This document shows positions 28,117 to 36,409 of a DNA stretch of 64,000 nucleotides, in pieces. Under the pieces are notes generated by a model that did no database searches, was not told where the DNA came from, and worked only from the letters and a program-made list of their open reading frames with translations. Source of the stretch: Tolypothrix bouteillei VB521301 (lineage in GTDB: Bacteria; Cyanobacteriota; Cyanobacteriia; Cyanobacteriales; Nostocaceae); contig NZ_JHEG04000001.1 of the NCBI RefSeq assembly GCF_000760695.4, positions 4,794,895 through 4,858,894 on the forward strand, written 5' to 3'. Within the stretch, counting starts at the first letter, position 1. Each line of letters begins with the position of its first letter. The translations under genes and the position numbers were made by a program.

Positions 28117-28320
28117 GTGGCATATTTACTGGATACAAATATTGTTAGTTATCTTTTGAAAAAAAAATATAACTATAGAACAAAAGATAAAGCAGATAAC
28201 TCATAGAACAAAAGATAAAGCAGATAACTCGTTTAGAAGAAGAAGTTTTTATTAGTTGCATAACCTACTATGAGATAAAAAGAGGTTTAATCGCTGTCAA
28301 TGCTATAAAACAGCTAACAG
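28117..28320 (+). pseudogene. Disrupted VapC-type PIN-domain ribonuclease toxin
   Basis: GTG at 28117 begins VAYLLDTNIVSYLLKKK, the first PIN motif with its catalytic Asp, but TAG at 28204 stops it after 29 codons. The homology resumes in another frame as EEEVFISCITYYEIKRGL, including the conserved Glu, and fades near 28320. A 28-bp tandem duplication (28175-28230) and at least one further shift, perhaps in the nine-A run at 28159-28167, break the gene. Confidence 0.8.
28175..28230 (+). repeat. 28-bp perfect tandem duplication
   Basis: Two identical 28-nt copies (28175-28202 and 28203-28230), starting ATAGAACAAAAGATAAAG, lie inside the PIN gene. Since 28 is not a multiple of three, the duplication shifts the frame. 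Confidence 0.95.
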
Positions 28321-28490
28321 GTTTGTGCGCTCGGCTGAGTACAGCTTGCGCTTCGCAAACGCGCAATCTTGATACTATGTAGTGCTTTTATACTAATAAT
28401 GGTTAAAGCGGTTATGTAGCTTATATCTTACACTTGTAAAATAGACTCACTTAAAAAAATATAGTAAGCAAGTAAACAGGAACTCAAAAA

Positions 28491-29108
28491 ATGGCTTTGA
28501 CTATACCCAAACAAGTAACCTTTGAAGAATTTATAGCTTGGTATCCAGAAAATTCTAATCGCCGTTATGAACTGCATGATGGAGTAATAGTTGAAATGAC
28601 ACCACCAGTCGGTCCACACGAAGAAATTATAGGTTTTTTAGCTCGAAAATTAACTATTGAATTTGACAGACTAGACCTGCCCTACATTATACCTAAAACA
28701 GCCTTTATAAAACCTGAAGAAAACGAATCTGGTTACTCTCCAGATATATTACTATTAAATCGTCCTAATTTAGTAAATGAACCTTTATGGAAAAAAGAAT
28801 CGACAGTGAGTCAAGTTGCATCAATCCCGCTAGTTATTGAAGTTGTAAGTACCAACTGGCAAGATGATTATTATATAAAACTTGGTAGATATGAATGGAT
28901 GGGCATTCCAGAATATTGGATAGTTGACTATGCAGCACTAGGCGGAAGGAGATTTATAGGAAATCCCAAACAACCTACAATTTCTGTGTACTCCTTAGTC
29001 GATCGAGAGTATCAGGTTCTTCAATTTCGAGGTAATGACTGTATACAATCAGCAGTATTTCCAGAATTGAATTTAACAGCAAAACAAATTTTTGATTCTG
29101 CCAAATAA
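28491..29108 (+). CDS. Uma2 family (DUF820) restriction-endonuclease-fold protein
   Basis: The 205-aa protein has the Uma2 PD-(D/E)XK-like core: YELHDGVIVEMTPPVG at the N-terminus, GYSPDILLLNRP with the metal-binding Asp, and IPLVIEVVSTNWQDDYYIKL with Glu and a downstream Lys. GIPEYWIVDY closes the fold. The family is greatly expanded in cyanobacteria and has no settled function. It is convergent with a paralogue 77 bp away. An RBS-like GGAA is upstream. Confidence 0.9.
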   Translation: MALTIPKQVTFEEFIAWYPENSNRRYELHDGVIVEMTPPVGPHEEIIGFLARKLTIEFDRLDLPYIIPKTAFIKPEENESGYSPDILLLNRPNLVNEPLWKKESTVSQVASIPLVIEVVSTNWQDDYYIKLGRYEWMGIPEYWIVDYAALGGRRFIGNPKQPTISVYSLVDREYQVLQFRGNDCIQSAVFPELNLTAKQIFDSAK

Positions 29109-29185
29109 TAGGGTAAATTATTTCATGGGAAACTTTAACTACTCCCGAATCACTATAGCAATCCTACTTCATTTATAAACACGCT

Positions 29186-29836
29186 TTAATTAGCCAAATT
29201 AAAAATCTGTTGTGCGGTGAGATTAAATAGTGGGAAGGTAGGAGAGACGATCGCATCATTCCCTCTAAACGTTGTTTTTATATATTCCCCATCAACCAGC
29301 TCGTGTACAAAAATAGTAGGTTGTTTGGGATAACCAATAAAATTACGCCCTCCCAAAGCAGCATAATCTACAATCCAGTATTCAGGAATACCCATGCCTT
29401 CATAATCACGGAGTTTATCGTAATAGTCGTCCTGCCAATTGGTACTAACAACTTCTACTATTAAGTTGACCGAAGTTGCATTTTGGATAATTGATTCACT
29501 TTCCCAGCGTGTCTCAGTAGCGATAGTTTCTTTATTTAAAACAATGATGTCCGGTTCGTACCCAGACTTCTCTCGGTACGGTTTTACAATCGATTCTCTG
29601 GGTATTGTCCAAATATCCCCTTTCCCCATCTCTCTAATAGCTATAAGTAATCTTTCAGCCAGAGAACCCGTCAAATTTGAATGCTTCCCTTTAGGTTTTG
29701 GCATCTCCACAATGACTCCATCGTGCAATTCGTACCGGAATTCTGACTTTTCTGGATACCATTCGATAAATTCATCAAAGGTATATAACTTTACTTCGGT
29801 TTCTGCTTGAGCTTGGGTCATAGTTACAACCGCCAC
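29186..29836 (-). CDS. Uma2 family (DUF820) protein, paralogue of the neighbour
   Basis: The 216-aa protein shares long identical blocks with the gene at 28491 (EVVSTNWQDDYY, GMGIPEYWIVDYAALGGR, YPKQPTI-like NPKQPTI, FRGNDA/C). It carries the same core residues (GYEPDIIVLNKE, LIVEVVSTNW). The two genes face tail to tail, consistent with an inverted duplication followed by divergence of the N-terminal halves. Confidence 0.9.
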   Translation of the reverse strand: MAVVTMTQAQAETEVKLYTFDEFIEWYPEKSEFRYELHDGVIVEMPKPKGKHSNLTGSLAERLLIAIREMGKGDIWTIPRESIVKPYREKSGYEPDIIVLNKETIATETRWESESIIQNATSVNLIVEVVSTNWQDDYYDKLRDYEGMGIPEYWIVDYAALGGRNFIGYPKQPTIFVHELVDGEYIKTTFRGNDAIVSPTFPLFNLTAQQIFNLAN

Positions 29837-29960
29837 ATAAGATATTTGACTTTAACACCCATAGAAAATCAACGCTCAACGTGCATCTGCGTTCATCTGC
29901 GGTAGGTAATTCATTTTTTGAACTTTTGCAATCAGCTCATTAATCCGCGCCAAATCCCCA

Positions 29961-32300
29961 TCAATCAGCCCTTTGTAACTGAGCTACTTTAGGATCGATA
30001 ATTTTTTGACCCAAGTTAGCAAATTTAATGGCTAATGAAACCTTACTGTTAGAGCCAAAGATGTGAGTAATTTCTCCAATACCAAAGGTTTTGTGAAAAA
30101 CTCGATCGCCCACCTGCCAATTTTCTGTCACGCCTTTTTTCCCACGGGCTGCACTCTGCTGTAGGTTAGCACTTGCACGTTGAATATAAGCCATTTGACT
30201 TTTGCGTTGAGACGCCATAAGTTCTTCTGGCAATTCATCTAAAAATTGCGATCGCAGAGCAGGTTCCCTAGATCCATACAGACGGCGTTCTCTCGCATGG
30301 GTTAAATACAACCGTTCTTTAGCGCGAGTAATTCCGACATAACACAGACGGCGTTCTTCTTCTAATGCTGCGGGATCGTTCATGGAACGGTAATTGGGAA
30401 ATAACCCTTGTTCCAAACCCACCAAAAACACCACGGGGAATTCCAGACCTTTAGAAGCGTGTAAAGTCAGCAAAGAAACTGCCGTTTCTCCTTCTTTTAA
30501 ATTATCTAAATCGGAACTCAAAGCCGTACTTGAAAGGAACGATTGCAGCGTTACATCATCGTTTTCTTCTTGAAATTGCAGTACAGCATTGAACAATTCT
30601 TGGACGTTTTGCACCCTATCTTCTGCTTCATCTGTCCCTTGCGACATCAAATCTTGGATGTAACCCGAACTGTCAAGTACTCCTCGTACAACTTCTGAAA
30701 CAGGAACTTTATCTAATTGTTCTTGCCATTGACGAATCAAATCCGCAAAGCCATTGACGGCTTTGGCAGAACGTCCGGCTAATGTATTGACTGATGTCTC
30801 ATCGCTCAGTATTTCCCACAAGGTTGTGCCTAATTCCTGAGATGCTTTGATGAGTGAATCTACCGTAGCTTTTCCAATACCGCGTCGGGGAGTGTTGATA
30901 ACTCGTAATAAACTCACAGTATCCGCCGGGTTTGCGATCGCTCGCAAGTAAGCCAAGACATCCTTAATTTCTTTGCGATCGTAAAACTTAATTCCTCCCA
31001 CCACAGTGTAAGGAATATTATTCCGAACCAGTAACTCTTCAAACGGGCGTGATTGAGCGTTGGTTCGGTAAAGAACAGCAAAACTACCCCAGTTCAACTC
31101 CGGGTGTTGATGTTCCAAAGTCTGAATTTGATTGATGACAAAGTGAGCTTCTACAAGTTCATCATCCGCTTTGTGACAATAAATTTCTTCTCCCGCACCA
31201 CGTGTAGGTCTGAGGACTTTATCAATTCTTTGGGTATTGTTCTCAATCAGGTGGTTTGCTGCTTGTAAGATATTTTCACAAGAGCGATAGTTTTCTTCTA
31301 GCTTAACCATTGTCCTGGTGTCTTCATCTGGTAAGCCATCGCCAAAATCTTGCTGAAATTCCAACAAAATGGTAAAGTCAGCCATCCTAAAGGAATAAAT
31401 GGACTGATCCGCATCACCGACTACAAACACGGAACGGTTTGTCCAGTCCCATTCACTCTTTTTCGGTTCCCCGTTGGTTGCTAATAAGCGAATTAAATTG
31501 TACTGAGTCCGGTTAGTATCTTGATACTCATCTACCAAAATATGGCGAAATTTGTTGTGCCAATAACCCAAAACTTGCTCGTTCTGCTCAAACAATTTTA
31601 CAGGGACTAAGATGAGGTCATCAAAATCAAGGGCGTTATTTTCTGCAAGTCGATTTTGATAAGAAGTATAAACCTCTGCAATCACCCGTCCCCGGTAATT
31701 AGGTTGTTCTCTTTCAAATTCTTGAGGTGATAGACCCTGATTTTTAGCATTACTGATAGCATAGCGGACAGAACGAGGTTCAAATTTCTTATCATCTAGG
31801 TTCAGTTGTTTAGTCACAATGTCTTTGATAAGACTTTGAACATCAGACTCGTCAAAGATAGAAAAATTCTGCGTCCACCGCCGTCCTTTTTCATCTTCAT
31901 ATTTTGCAATATCAAAGCGAAGAATCCGCGAACATAAACTGTGGAAGGTACCGCACCATAAGTGTTTAACGGTTTTTTTCCAAACTTTTGACTCGAGTTT
32001 TGTTTGTTCGTATTCTGGTAGCAAGTCAAACCGTTCGCCGTGTTCCGTCATAGCCAGCTGTTCGGCGAACAGCTTCTTAATCCGTTCTTTCATCTCTCGT
32101 GCGGCTTTGTTCGTGAAGGTAACCGACAAGATATTCTCCGGATCGACACGGTGATGGGAAATGAGGTTTGCAATGCGATAAGTCAGCGCTCGTGTTTTGC
32201 CAGAACCCGCACCAGCAACAACTAGTAAGGGACCGCAAAAATGTTCAACAGCGCGGCGTTGACTGGGATTGAGGTGACTGAGAAAGTCAGTTGTTGACAT
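29961..32300 (-). CDS. pcrA: ATP-dependent DNA helicase PcrA/UvrD
   Basis: The 779-aa superfamily-1 helicase unwinds DNA 3' to 5' in repair and replication-fork maintenance. Motif I is VVAGAGSGKTRALTYRIA, motif Ia is VTFTNKAAREMKERI, motif II is ILVDEYQDTNRTQY and motif III is VGDADQSIYSFRMAD. Motifs V-VI are seen in TLHASKGLEFPVVFL and YVGITRAKERLYL. The C-terminal Tudor-like segment GDRVFHKTFGIGEITHIFG contacts RNA polymerase in PcrA. Full length. Confidence 0.97.
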   Translation of the reverse strand: MSTTDFLSHLNPSQRRAVEHFCGPLLVVAGAGSGKTRALTYRIANLISHHRVDPENILSVTFTNKAAREMKERIKKLFAEQLAMTEHGERFDLLPEYEQTKLESKVWKKTVKHLWCGTFHSLCSRILRFDIAKYEDEKGRRWTQNFSIFDESDVQSLIKDIVTKQLNLDDKKFEPRSVRYAISNAKNQGLSPQEFEREQPNYRGRVIAEVYTSYQNRLAENNALDFDDLILVPVKLFEQNEQVLGYWHNKFRHILVDEYQDTNRTQYNLIRLLATNGEPKKSEWDWTNRSVFVVGDADQSIYSFRMADFTILLEFQQDFGDGLPDEDTRTMVKLEENYRSCENILQAANHLIENNTQRIDKVLRPTRGAGEEIYCHKADDELVEAHFVINQIQTLEHQHPELNWGSFAVLYRTNAQSRPFEELLVRNNIPYTVVGGIKFYDRKEIKDVLAYLRAIANPADTVSLLRVINTPRRGIGKATVDSLIKASQELGTTLWEILSDETSVNTLAGRSAKAVNGFADLIRQWQEQLDKVPVSEVVRGVLDSSGYIQDLMSQGTDEAEDRVQNVQELFNAVLQFQEENDDVTLQSFLSSTALSSDLDNLKEGETAVSLLTLHASKGLEFPVVFLVGLEQGLFPNYRSMNDPAALEEERRLCYVGITRAKERLYLTHARERRLYGSREPALRSQFLDELPEELMASQRKSQMAYIQRASANLQQSAARGKKGVTENWQVGDRVFHKTFGIGEITHIFGSNSKVSLAIKFANLGQKIIDPKVAQLQRAD

Positions 32301-32407
32301 GGGATAACAGTGACAAGCGATCGGTGACCAGTGACCAGTTAATGGTTACATTAATAAATAGTAGCTCCTACGAAGGCTACTCAATCCAAACGATGCTCGG
32401 TTAAAAG

Positions 32408-32596
32408 TTAACGTCGGCGAATCGCGGTTAAAATTCCCGAACCTATCGACAGCAGCACTAAACCCCAAATTGCTTCTTTGGGAATGTTCTTGACAACTCC
32501 AAAAGCTTGTAGGAGAAGAATGATAGCTAAAATTACTAATAAAATACCAGTAATATATAAGAAAATACTGACACCAAGGCTCGGCGGTCTAGTCAC
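32408..32596 (-). CDS. Small two-helix membrane protein
   Basis: The 62-aa product has a short polar N-terminus (MTRPPSLGVS) and two hydrophobic helices (about residues 8-30 and 41-58) separated by VVKNIPKEAIW, ending in RRR. The arrangement is typical of small conserved cyanobacterial membrane proteins. I cannot name a family. A clear start and clean composition support coding. Confidence 0.6.
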   Translation of the reverse strand: MTRPPSLGVSIFLYITGILLVILAIILLLQAFGVVKNIPKEAIWGLVLLSIGSGILTAIRRR

Positions 32597-32644
32597 AAAC
32601 TTTACTCCTCACATCCAAAATACAAGTATTTATGTATCCACTTT

Positions 32645-32830
32645 TTAATGCAATCTAGATATTAACGTACTTACGAGTTTTCCTTTATAAAATTCCTGAA
32701 ACTCATCGAAGGTATTGTCAATAACTGCTTGTGCCAAAAGCTGTTTCAAAAATTTAAAATCATAATTTTTATTTAGATCTGCTATTGACTTTGAAAGTAA
32801 TTCTCCAAATCGTACACGTAAAACTATCAT
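32645..32830 (-). CDS. Short protein resembling the C-terminal tail of Rpn/DUF4351-type proteins
   Basis: The 61-aa frame (VLRVRFGELLSKSIADLN, FLKQLLAQAVIDNTFDEFQE) resembles the C-terminal motif of cyanobacterial Rpn-family/PD-(D/E)XK-type putative transposases, in which LRFG...L..QA....EF recurs. It may be the remnant of such a gene whose 5' part is lost, or a small gene. Resemblance from memory, not searched. Confidence 0.35.
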   Translation of the reverse strand: MIVLRVRFGELLSKSIADLNKNYDFKFLKQLLAQAVIDNTFDEFQEFYKGKLVSTLISRLH

Positions 32831-32969
32831 TGACTGAAGTCAAACTTTTCTCCTTTGCTGTTGCTTGTCTACAATCTCCATTGCCAATGAATATAATTCT
32901 CAGACAACGCTCACCATTCTACATAAAATTGTGGATAAAAAGCTGGCTGTCGCCGTTGCAATGTATTTG

Positions 32970-33518
32970 TTAGAACTTGCTCAAGCGAATGTAACCCTGA
33001 ATGTTTTTGCCCCCATGTCGGTAGAAAATTCCCGATTGGTTCATGACATTGCCTTCGGCTGAAACCACCCCTTGTGATTTAACGTCTACCACAATACCTA
33101 TATGGTCTAGCTCTACGTTCTCAAGCAAGCAATTAAACAAAACAATGTCACCTGGTAGTGCTTTAAAACCAGCAGTGTTAGCTGAATAATAGAACTGATT
33201 CTCGGGTAAGCTTGCCCAATCATACCAAACTCTCACAATTCCTAACGTTGAACGGTGGGATGCGATCGGTTTTACAGGAAATGAAAATCCTGCTTGAAGA
33301 CAGCAATAGTAAACAAAAGCACAGCACCAATCAAATCCAATAGTTTTATCAGAGTATTTTGTTGTGCTATCAATCCTGTTAAAGGCATTTCGGAAGACAT
33401 TAAGATATTTTTCAATCTCTAACCCTGCTTTGTTTTCATCTCCTCGTAATTTGAGTTGTCCCTCCTGAAGAGCTACTTTAGCAAGCAATGCTCGTTTTTC
33501 CTCATAACTTTCCGTCAT
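32970..33518 (-). CDS. CHAP-domain-like amidase/peptidase
   Basis: The 182-aa product has an N-terminal helical part (to residue 55) and a Cys/His papain-like CHAP-type domain. The candidate catalytic Cys is in GFDWCCAFVYYCCLQAG, the His is in ELDHIGIVVDVK, and a downstream acidic/Asn residue is in SAEGNVMNQSG. LPGDIVLFN is a typical CHAP/NlpC signature. Such enzymes cut peptidoglycan peptides. No signal peptide is visible, so it may act inside the cell or be exported by another route. Confidence 0.72.
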   Translation of the reverse strand: MTESYEEKRALLAKVALQEGQLKLRGDENKAGLEIEKYLNVFRNAFNRIDSTTKYSDKTIGFDWCCAFVYYCCLQAGFSFPVKPIASHRSTLGIVRVWYDWASLPENQFYYSANTAGFKALPGDIVLFNCLLENVELDHIGIVVDVKSQGVVSAEGNVMNQSGIFYRHGGKNIQGYIRLSKF

Positions 33519-33577
33519 AAGCTTTAAAACGTTGACCTAAAATAACGGGAGCCTACATTAGCAAACAGCAAAAAATT

Positions 33578-34033
33578 CTAAAGCTTTTTTGTCATAAACA
33601 CGCTATTTGGATCGTCAGTATATCCAACGAAAGGACCTCGATACTCAAACCCGTATTTTATGTACAAAGCTCTTGCGGGAGCAAACTCAGGCGAAGACCC
33701 TGTTTCCAAATACAGGCAATCGTAAGCACGCTGTTTGGCTTCTTGAATGATGTGTTCGAGAATCTTTGAGGCGACACCTTGATTGCGGTAAGCTTTGGTA
33801 GTACGCATGGATTTGACTTCACCGCTTGTTGAGTCTAGTTCTTTGAGCGCCCCACATCCGAGTAATTCCGATCCTTCCCAAGCCGACCAGAAAGTAATAT
33901 CTGGAGATCTCAATGCCTCTAAATCAAGAGCATGAACGCTTTCAGGTGGCGTAATCTCATACATATTTTCGAGATGTTCTTGGAGAAACTCAACAATCTT
34001 TTTACCTGTCAAATCATCTTCGCGAATTTGCAA
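33578..34033 (-). CDS. GNAT family N-acetyltransferase
   Basis: The 151-aa protein has the GNAT acetyl-CoA loop in AYRNQGVASKILEHII. The conserved later strands include CLYLETGSSPEFAPARALYI and YGFEYRGPF. It begins MQIREDDLTGKKIVEFLQEH with a good upstream AGGAG (minus strand). The acceptor substrate is unknown. Confidence 0.9.
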   Translation of the reverse strand: MQIREDDLTGKKIVEFLQEHLENMYEITPPESVHALDLEALRSPDITFWSAWEGSELLGCGALKELDSTSGEVKSMRTTKAYRNQGVASKILEHIIQEAKQRAYDCLYLETGSSPEFAPARALYIKYGFEYRGPFVGYTDDPNSVFMTKKL

Positions 34034-34184
34034 TCAACTCATCTCCTTAATTTGGTAAGAAATTTTACTTTGTGAATGTTTCCGGGGACCTGCGTTTGGG
34101 TTAAAAGTTTTTATCAGTCTATCGCGATCTTCACCTCTATTTACAGAAACTCCTCCCTTAATTTCTTAAGTACTCCCAAACTGC

Positions 34185-34401
34185 GGGAGCATCCCAATTT
34201 GGAAAAAATATCAAGTGATTGGAAATCACGGCTACACAAACGAAGTCCCTCCGGGTTCGCCAGTTGCCTACGGCGGGAAACCCGCCTGCAGCACTGGACT
34301 CACCGCCTACGCGGACTAGTGCATAGCCTGCGGAGGCAGGCTTTGTTTGTATAGCACCAGAATTCTATTCTGAGGGCAATGTGCCAAATTGGGATGCTCC
34401 C
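34185..34401. repeat. MITE-like element with 18-bp terminal inverted repeats and an internal GC-rich palindrome
   Basis: GGGAGCATCCCAATTTGG (34185-34202) is repeated in inverse as CCAAATTGGGATGCTCCC (34384-34401), a perfect 18-bp inverted repeat 181 bp apart. Inside lies the palindromic repeat family also inserted in tnpB: CCTCCGGGTTCGCC and GGCGGGAAACCCGCC, then ACTGGACTCACCGCC and GCCTGCGGAGGCAGGC. ACAAACGAAG and CTTTGTTTGT enclose this core. No gene is present between 34034 and 34466. Confidence 0.78.
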
Positions 34402-34466
34402 CGAACTGCCAAAAAATTATATATAGAAGTAGGCTAGTTCCTAGCCTACCTACCGATCGCCGATCG

Positions 34467-35264
34467 CTATTCTTCCCGCAACAACCAAAAACCCGTGTAA
34501 GTCACACCAGAATCATCAGGTTGCACAACTAAAAAATGCAGTCCTCGACTTTGTTGCTTCCGTTGCGTAAAAACTCTAGCTGCGTTTGTAACTTCTTTAT
34601 CTTCAAATGTAGCAACAACCCACCGATCGACTAAACCAGCTTCTAACACCAATCCATCAGGTGTACCAGCAATGTAATTCAAGCTTATGGGATTGGCTTG
34701 TTGCAACCACCGTGCTAAACGCATGGATTGTCGTCCACCATAGATAACCACGCCAGGAATGGGTACTGTTGATGCCAAACCTAAATTGAGGGGTTGTAAA
34801 TGCTCTGGCATTTCTAAAACGGGGATGGGACGATCGCTAAATGCATCTACGATTTCACCTGCAACGAGTGATGCAAAACGCCATTGTTCTCCCCATAAAT
34901 TTTCTGGTAATGGTGCGGGAGGTGGTTTGTCCAAAACTACAGGATACTGCTTTTGTTGCAACCACTGTTTTAATGCAAGAGTGTGGCGAGTTGCTTCTAC
35001 TGTAATCCCCAAACTCTTTCCCGCTTGTTCGAGTATGCTGAGAGATTGGGGGCGAAAAACTTGAATGACGTTTGGCAGTTTTTCTCCGGCTGCTTGCTGA
35101 AGTTGAGAAGCAACCCAACTCGAGTTTGCTTGTGCTTGCGGACAAGTGGCTTCATATTCAAAGTCGCGATGCAAATCGCAAATCAGCACATACCATAAAA
35201 CTTGTCCGGATGCATCTGGCTGGGGACATCGGTAGAAATCAGCTTGCCAAATTTTCATACACAA
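34467..35264 (-). CDS. Tab2/Atab2 family RNA-binding protein
   Basis: The 265-aa protein begins MKIWQADFYRCP (second Met preferred) and carries the Tab2/Atab2 blocks WYVLICD, KLPNVIQVFRPQSLSILEQA, LPENLWGEQWRFASLVAGEI and the C-terminal GFWLLREE. In algae and plants this family activates translation of photosystem I (and II) mRNAs. The cyanobacterial role is inferred to be photosystem biogenesis. Length matches cyanobacterial homologues. Confidence 0.9.
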   Translation of the reverse strand: MCMKIWQADFYRCPQPDASGQVLWYVLICDLHRDFEYEATCPQAQANSSWVASQLQQAAGEKLPNVIQVFRPQSLSILEQAGKSLGITVEATRHTLALKQWLQQKQYPVVLDKPPPAPLPENLWGEQWRFASLVAGEIVDAFSDRPIPVLEMPEHLQPLNLGLASTVPIPGVVIYGGRQSMRLARWLQQANPISLNYIAGTPDGLVLEAGLVDRWVVATFEDKEVTNAARVFTQRKQQSRGLHFLVVQPDDSGVTYTGFWLLREE

Positions 35265-35305
35265 AGTTATTCCTACAATGCCAGCTTTTATGCACTCACC
35301 AATCT

Positions 35306-36049
35306 CTACTGGATAAATGCTTGGTACTGCTTATCGCTGCGAATCTTGTTAAAATCCGGGTCAGTTTTTGCTAATTTTTTATACTTCCCAGGATAAAGAT
35401 TGACAGCTTTTTGCAAGTTTTCCAAAGCTAGTTTAGCATTACTTTGCAAAGCGTAAGCACAAGCTTTGTTATAGTAAGCTTCGTGCTGGTTTGGCTGAAT
35501 TGCAATCGCTCGATCGTAGGATGCTATGGCTTCTTTGTAGCGTTGCAGTTTTGTTAGAGCTATGCCTTTGTTGATCCATGCTTCATGTTTGTCTGGTTTG
35601 ATGGCAATTGCTTTATCGTAGGATGCTATGGCTTCTTTATATCGCTTCAAAGCACTGAGGACATTGCCTTTATTGAACCATGCTTCATGTTTGTTAGGTT
35701 GGATAGCAATTGCTTTGTTGTAAGATGCTATGGCTTCTCGATACTGGTGCAAAGAGTTGAAGGCATTACCTCTGTTATTCCAAGCTTGAGCACTTTCCGG
35801 TTTAATCAATATCGCTTTGTCGTAAGCTGCGATCGCATCTTTGTAGCGTTGCGCGTTAAACCAACTATTGCCTTGATGAAAATAATCTTCTGCCTGTTGA
35901 TTGTGGTTTACTTCCGTTAGCAGTTGGGAAACATTAACTTCTTTTACGGCTTGGTTGCTATATACTCCTGGTGATTTTGTATCATTACAACCAAACAACA
36001 ATAAAATTGCGAACAAGCCAGTTGCTTGAAACAAGCGCCTATGAACCAT
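35306..36049 (-). CDS. TPR-repeat lipoprotein
   Basis: The 247-aa protein begins with a lipoprotein signal; the lipobox is LLLFGC, with Cys21 as the predicted lipidation site. Four to five tetratricopeptide repeats follow from about residue 53 (AEDYFHQGNSWFNAQRYKDA; EAWFNKGNVLSALKRYKEA and its copies). Repeats 2-4 are very similar to each other, also at the nucleotide level, which suggests recent internal duplication. It is probably a membrane-anchored protein-interaction scaffold. Confidence 0.87.
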   Translation of the reverse strand: MVHRRLFQATGLFAILLLFGCNDTKSPGVYSNQAVKEVNVSQLLTEVNHNQQAEDYFHQGNSWFNAQRYKDAIAAYDKAILIKPESAQAWNNRGNAFNSLHQYREAIASYNKAIAIQPNKHEAWFNKGNVLSALKRYKEAIASYDKAIAIKPDKHEAWINKGIALTKLQRYKEAIASYDRAIAIQPNQHEAYYNKACAYALQSNAKLALENLQKAVNLYPGKYKKLAKTDPDFNKIRSDKQYQAFIQ

Positions 36050-36409
36050 GCGTTAGTAGATAACTTACAACTACGATCCTAAACAAGATGGTTTTATCAA
36101 AAAGTATAAAGCTGTACCGATATTCTACAGGAAATATGAAATAGCTTTCTTGACAAAGCTTTTACAGGAAACAATTTTGGAAAAATGAATTTAAATCAGA
36201 CTGTATCACATATCACTCTATAGCTATTCTATTGCATTTGTCAAATATTATGTTAGTTGTAACGGGCAATACCCACTGCATGAGTCTTATAGTTGGTATT
36301 GCCCACCCAACTGAACTAATTCCCGATTGCGGAGGTTGCTTCTGGTGCGATCTCGCGATTACGATGAAACCACTGTTGCATCGGGACTTGCTAGTGCCAA
36401 AATATAAAC
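36050..36409. other. Intergenic gap with GGGCAATACC inverted repeat
   Basis: GGGCAATACC (36264-36273) and GGTATTGCCC (36295-36304) form a perfect 10-bp stem around a 21-nt loop. GGCAATACC/GGTATTGCC is a recurring intergenic word here (also near 8865-8898 and 38685). No gene is supported. Confidence 0.6.
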
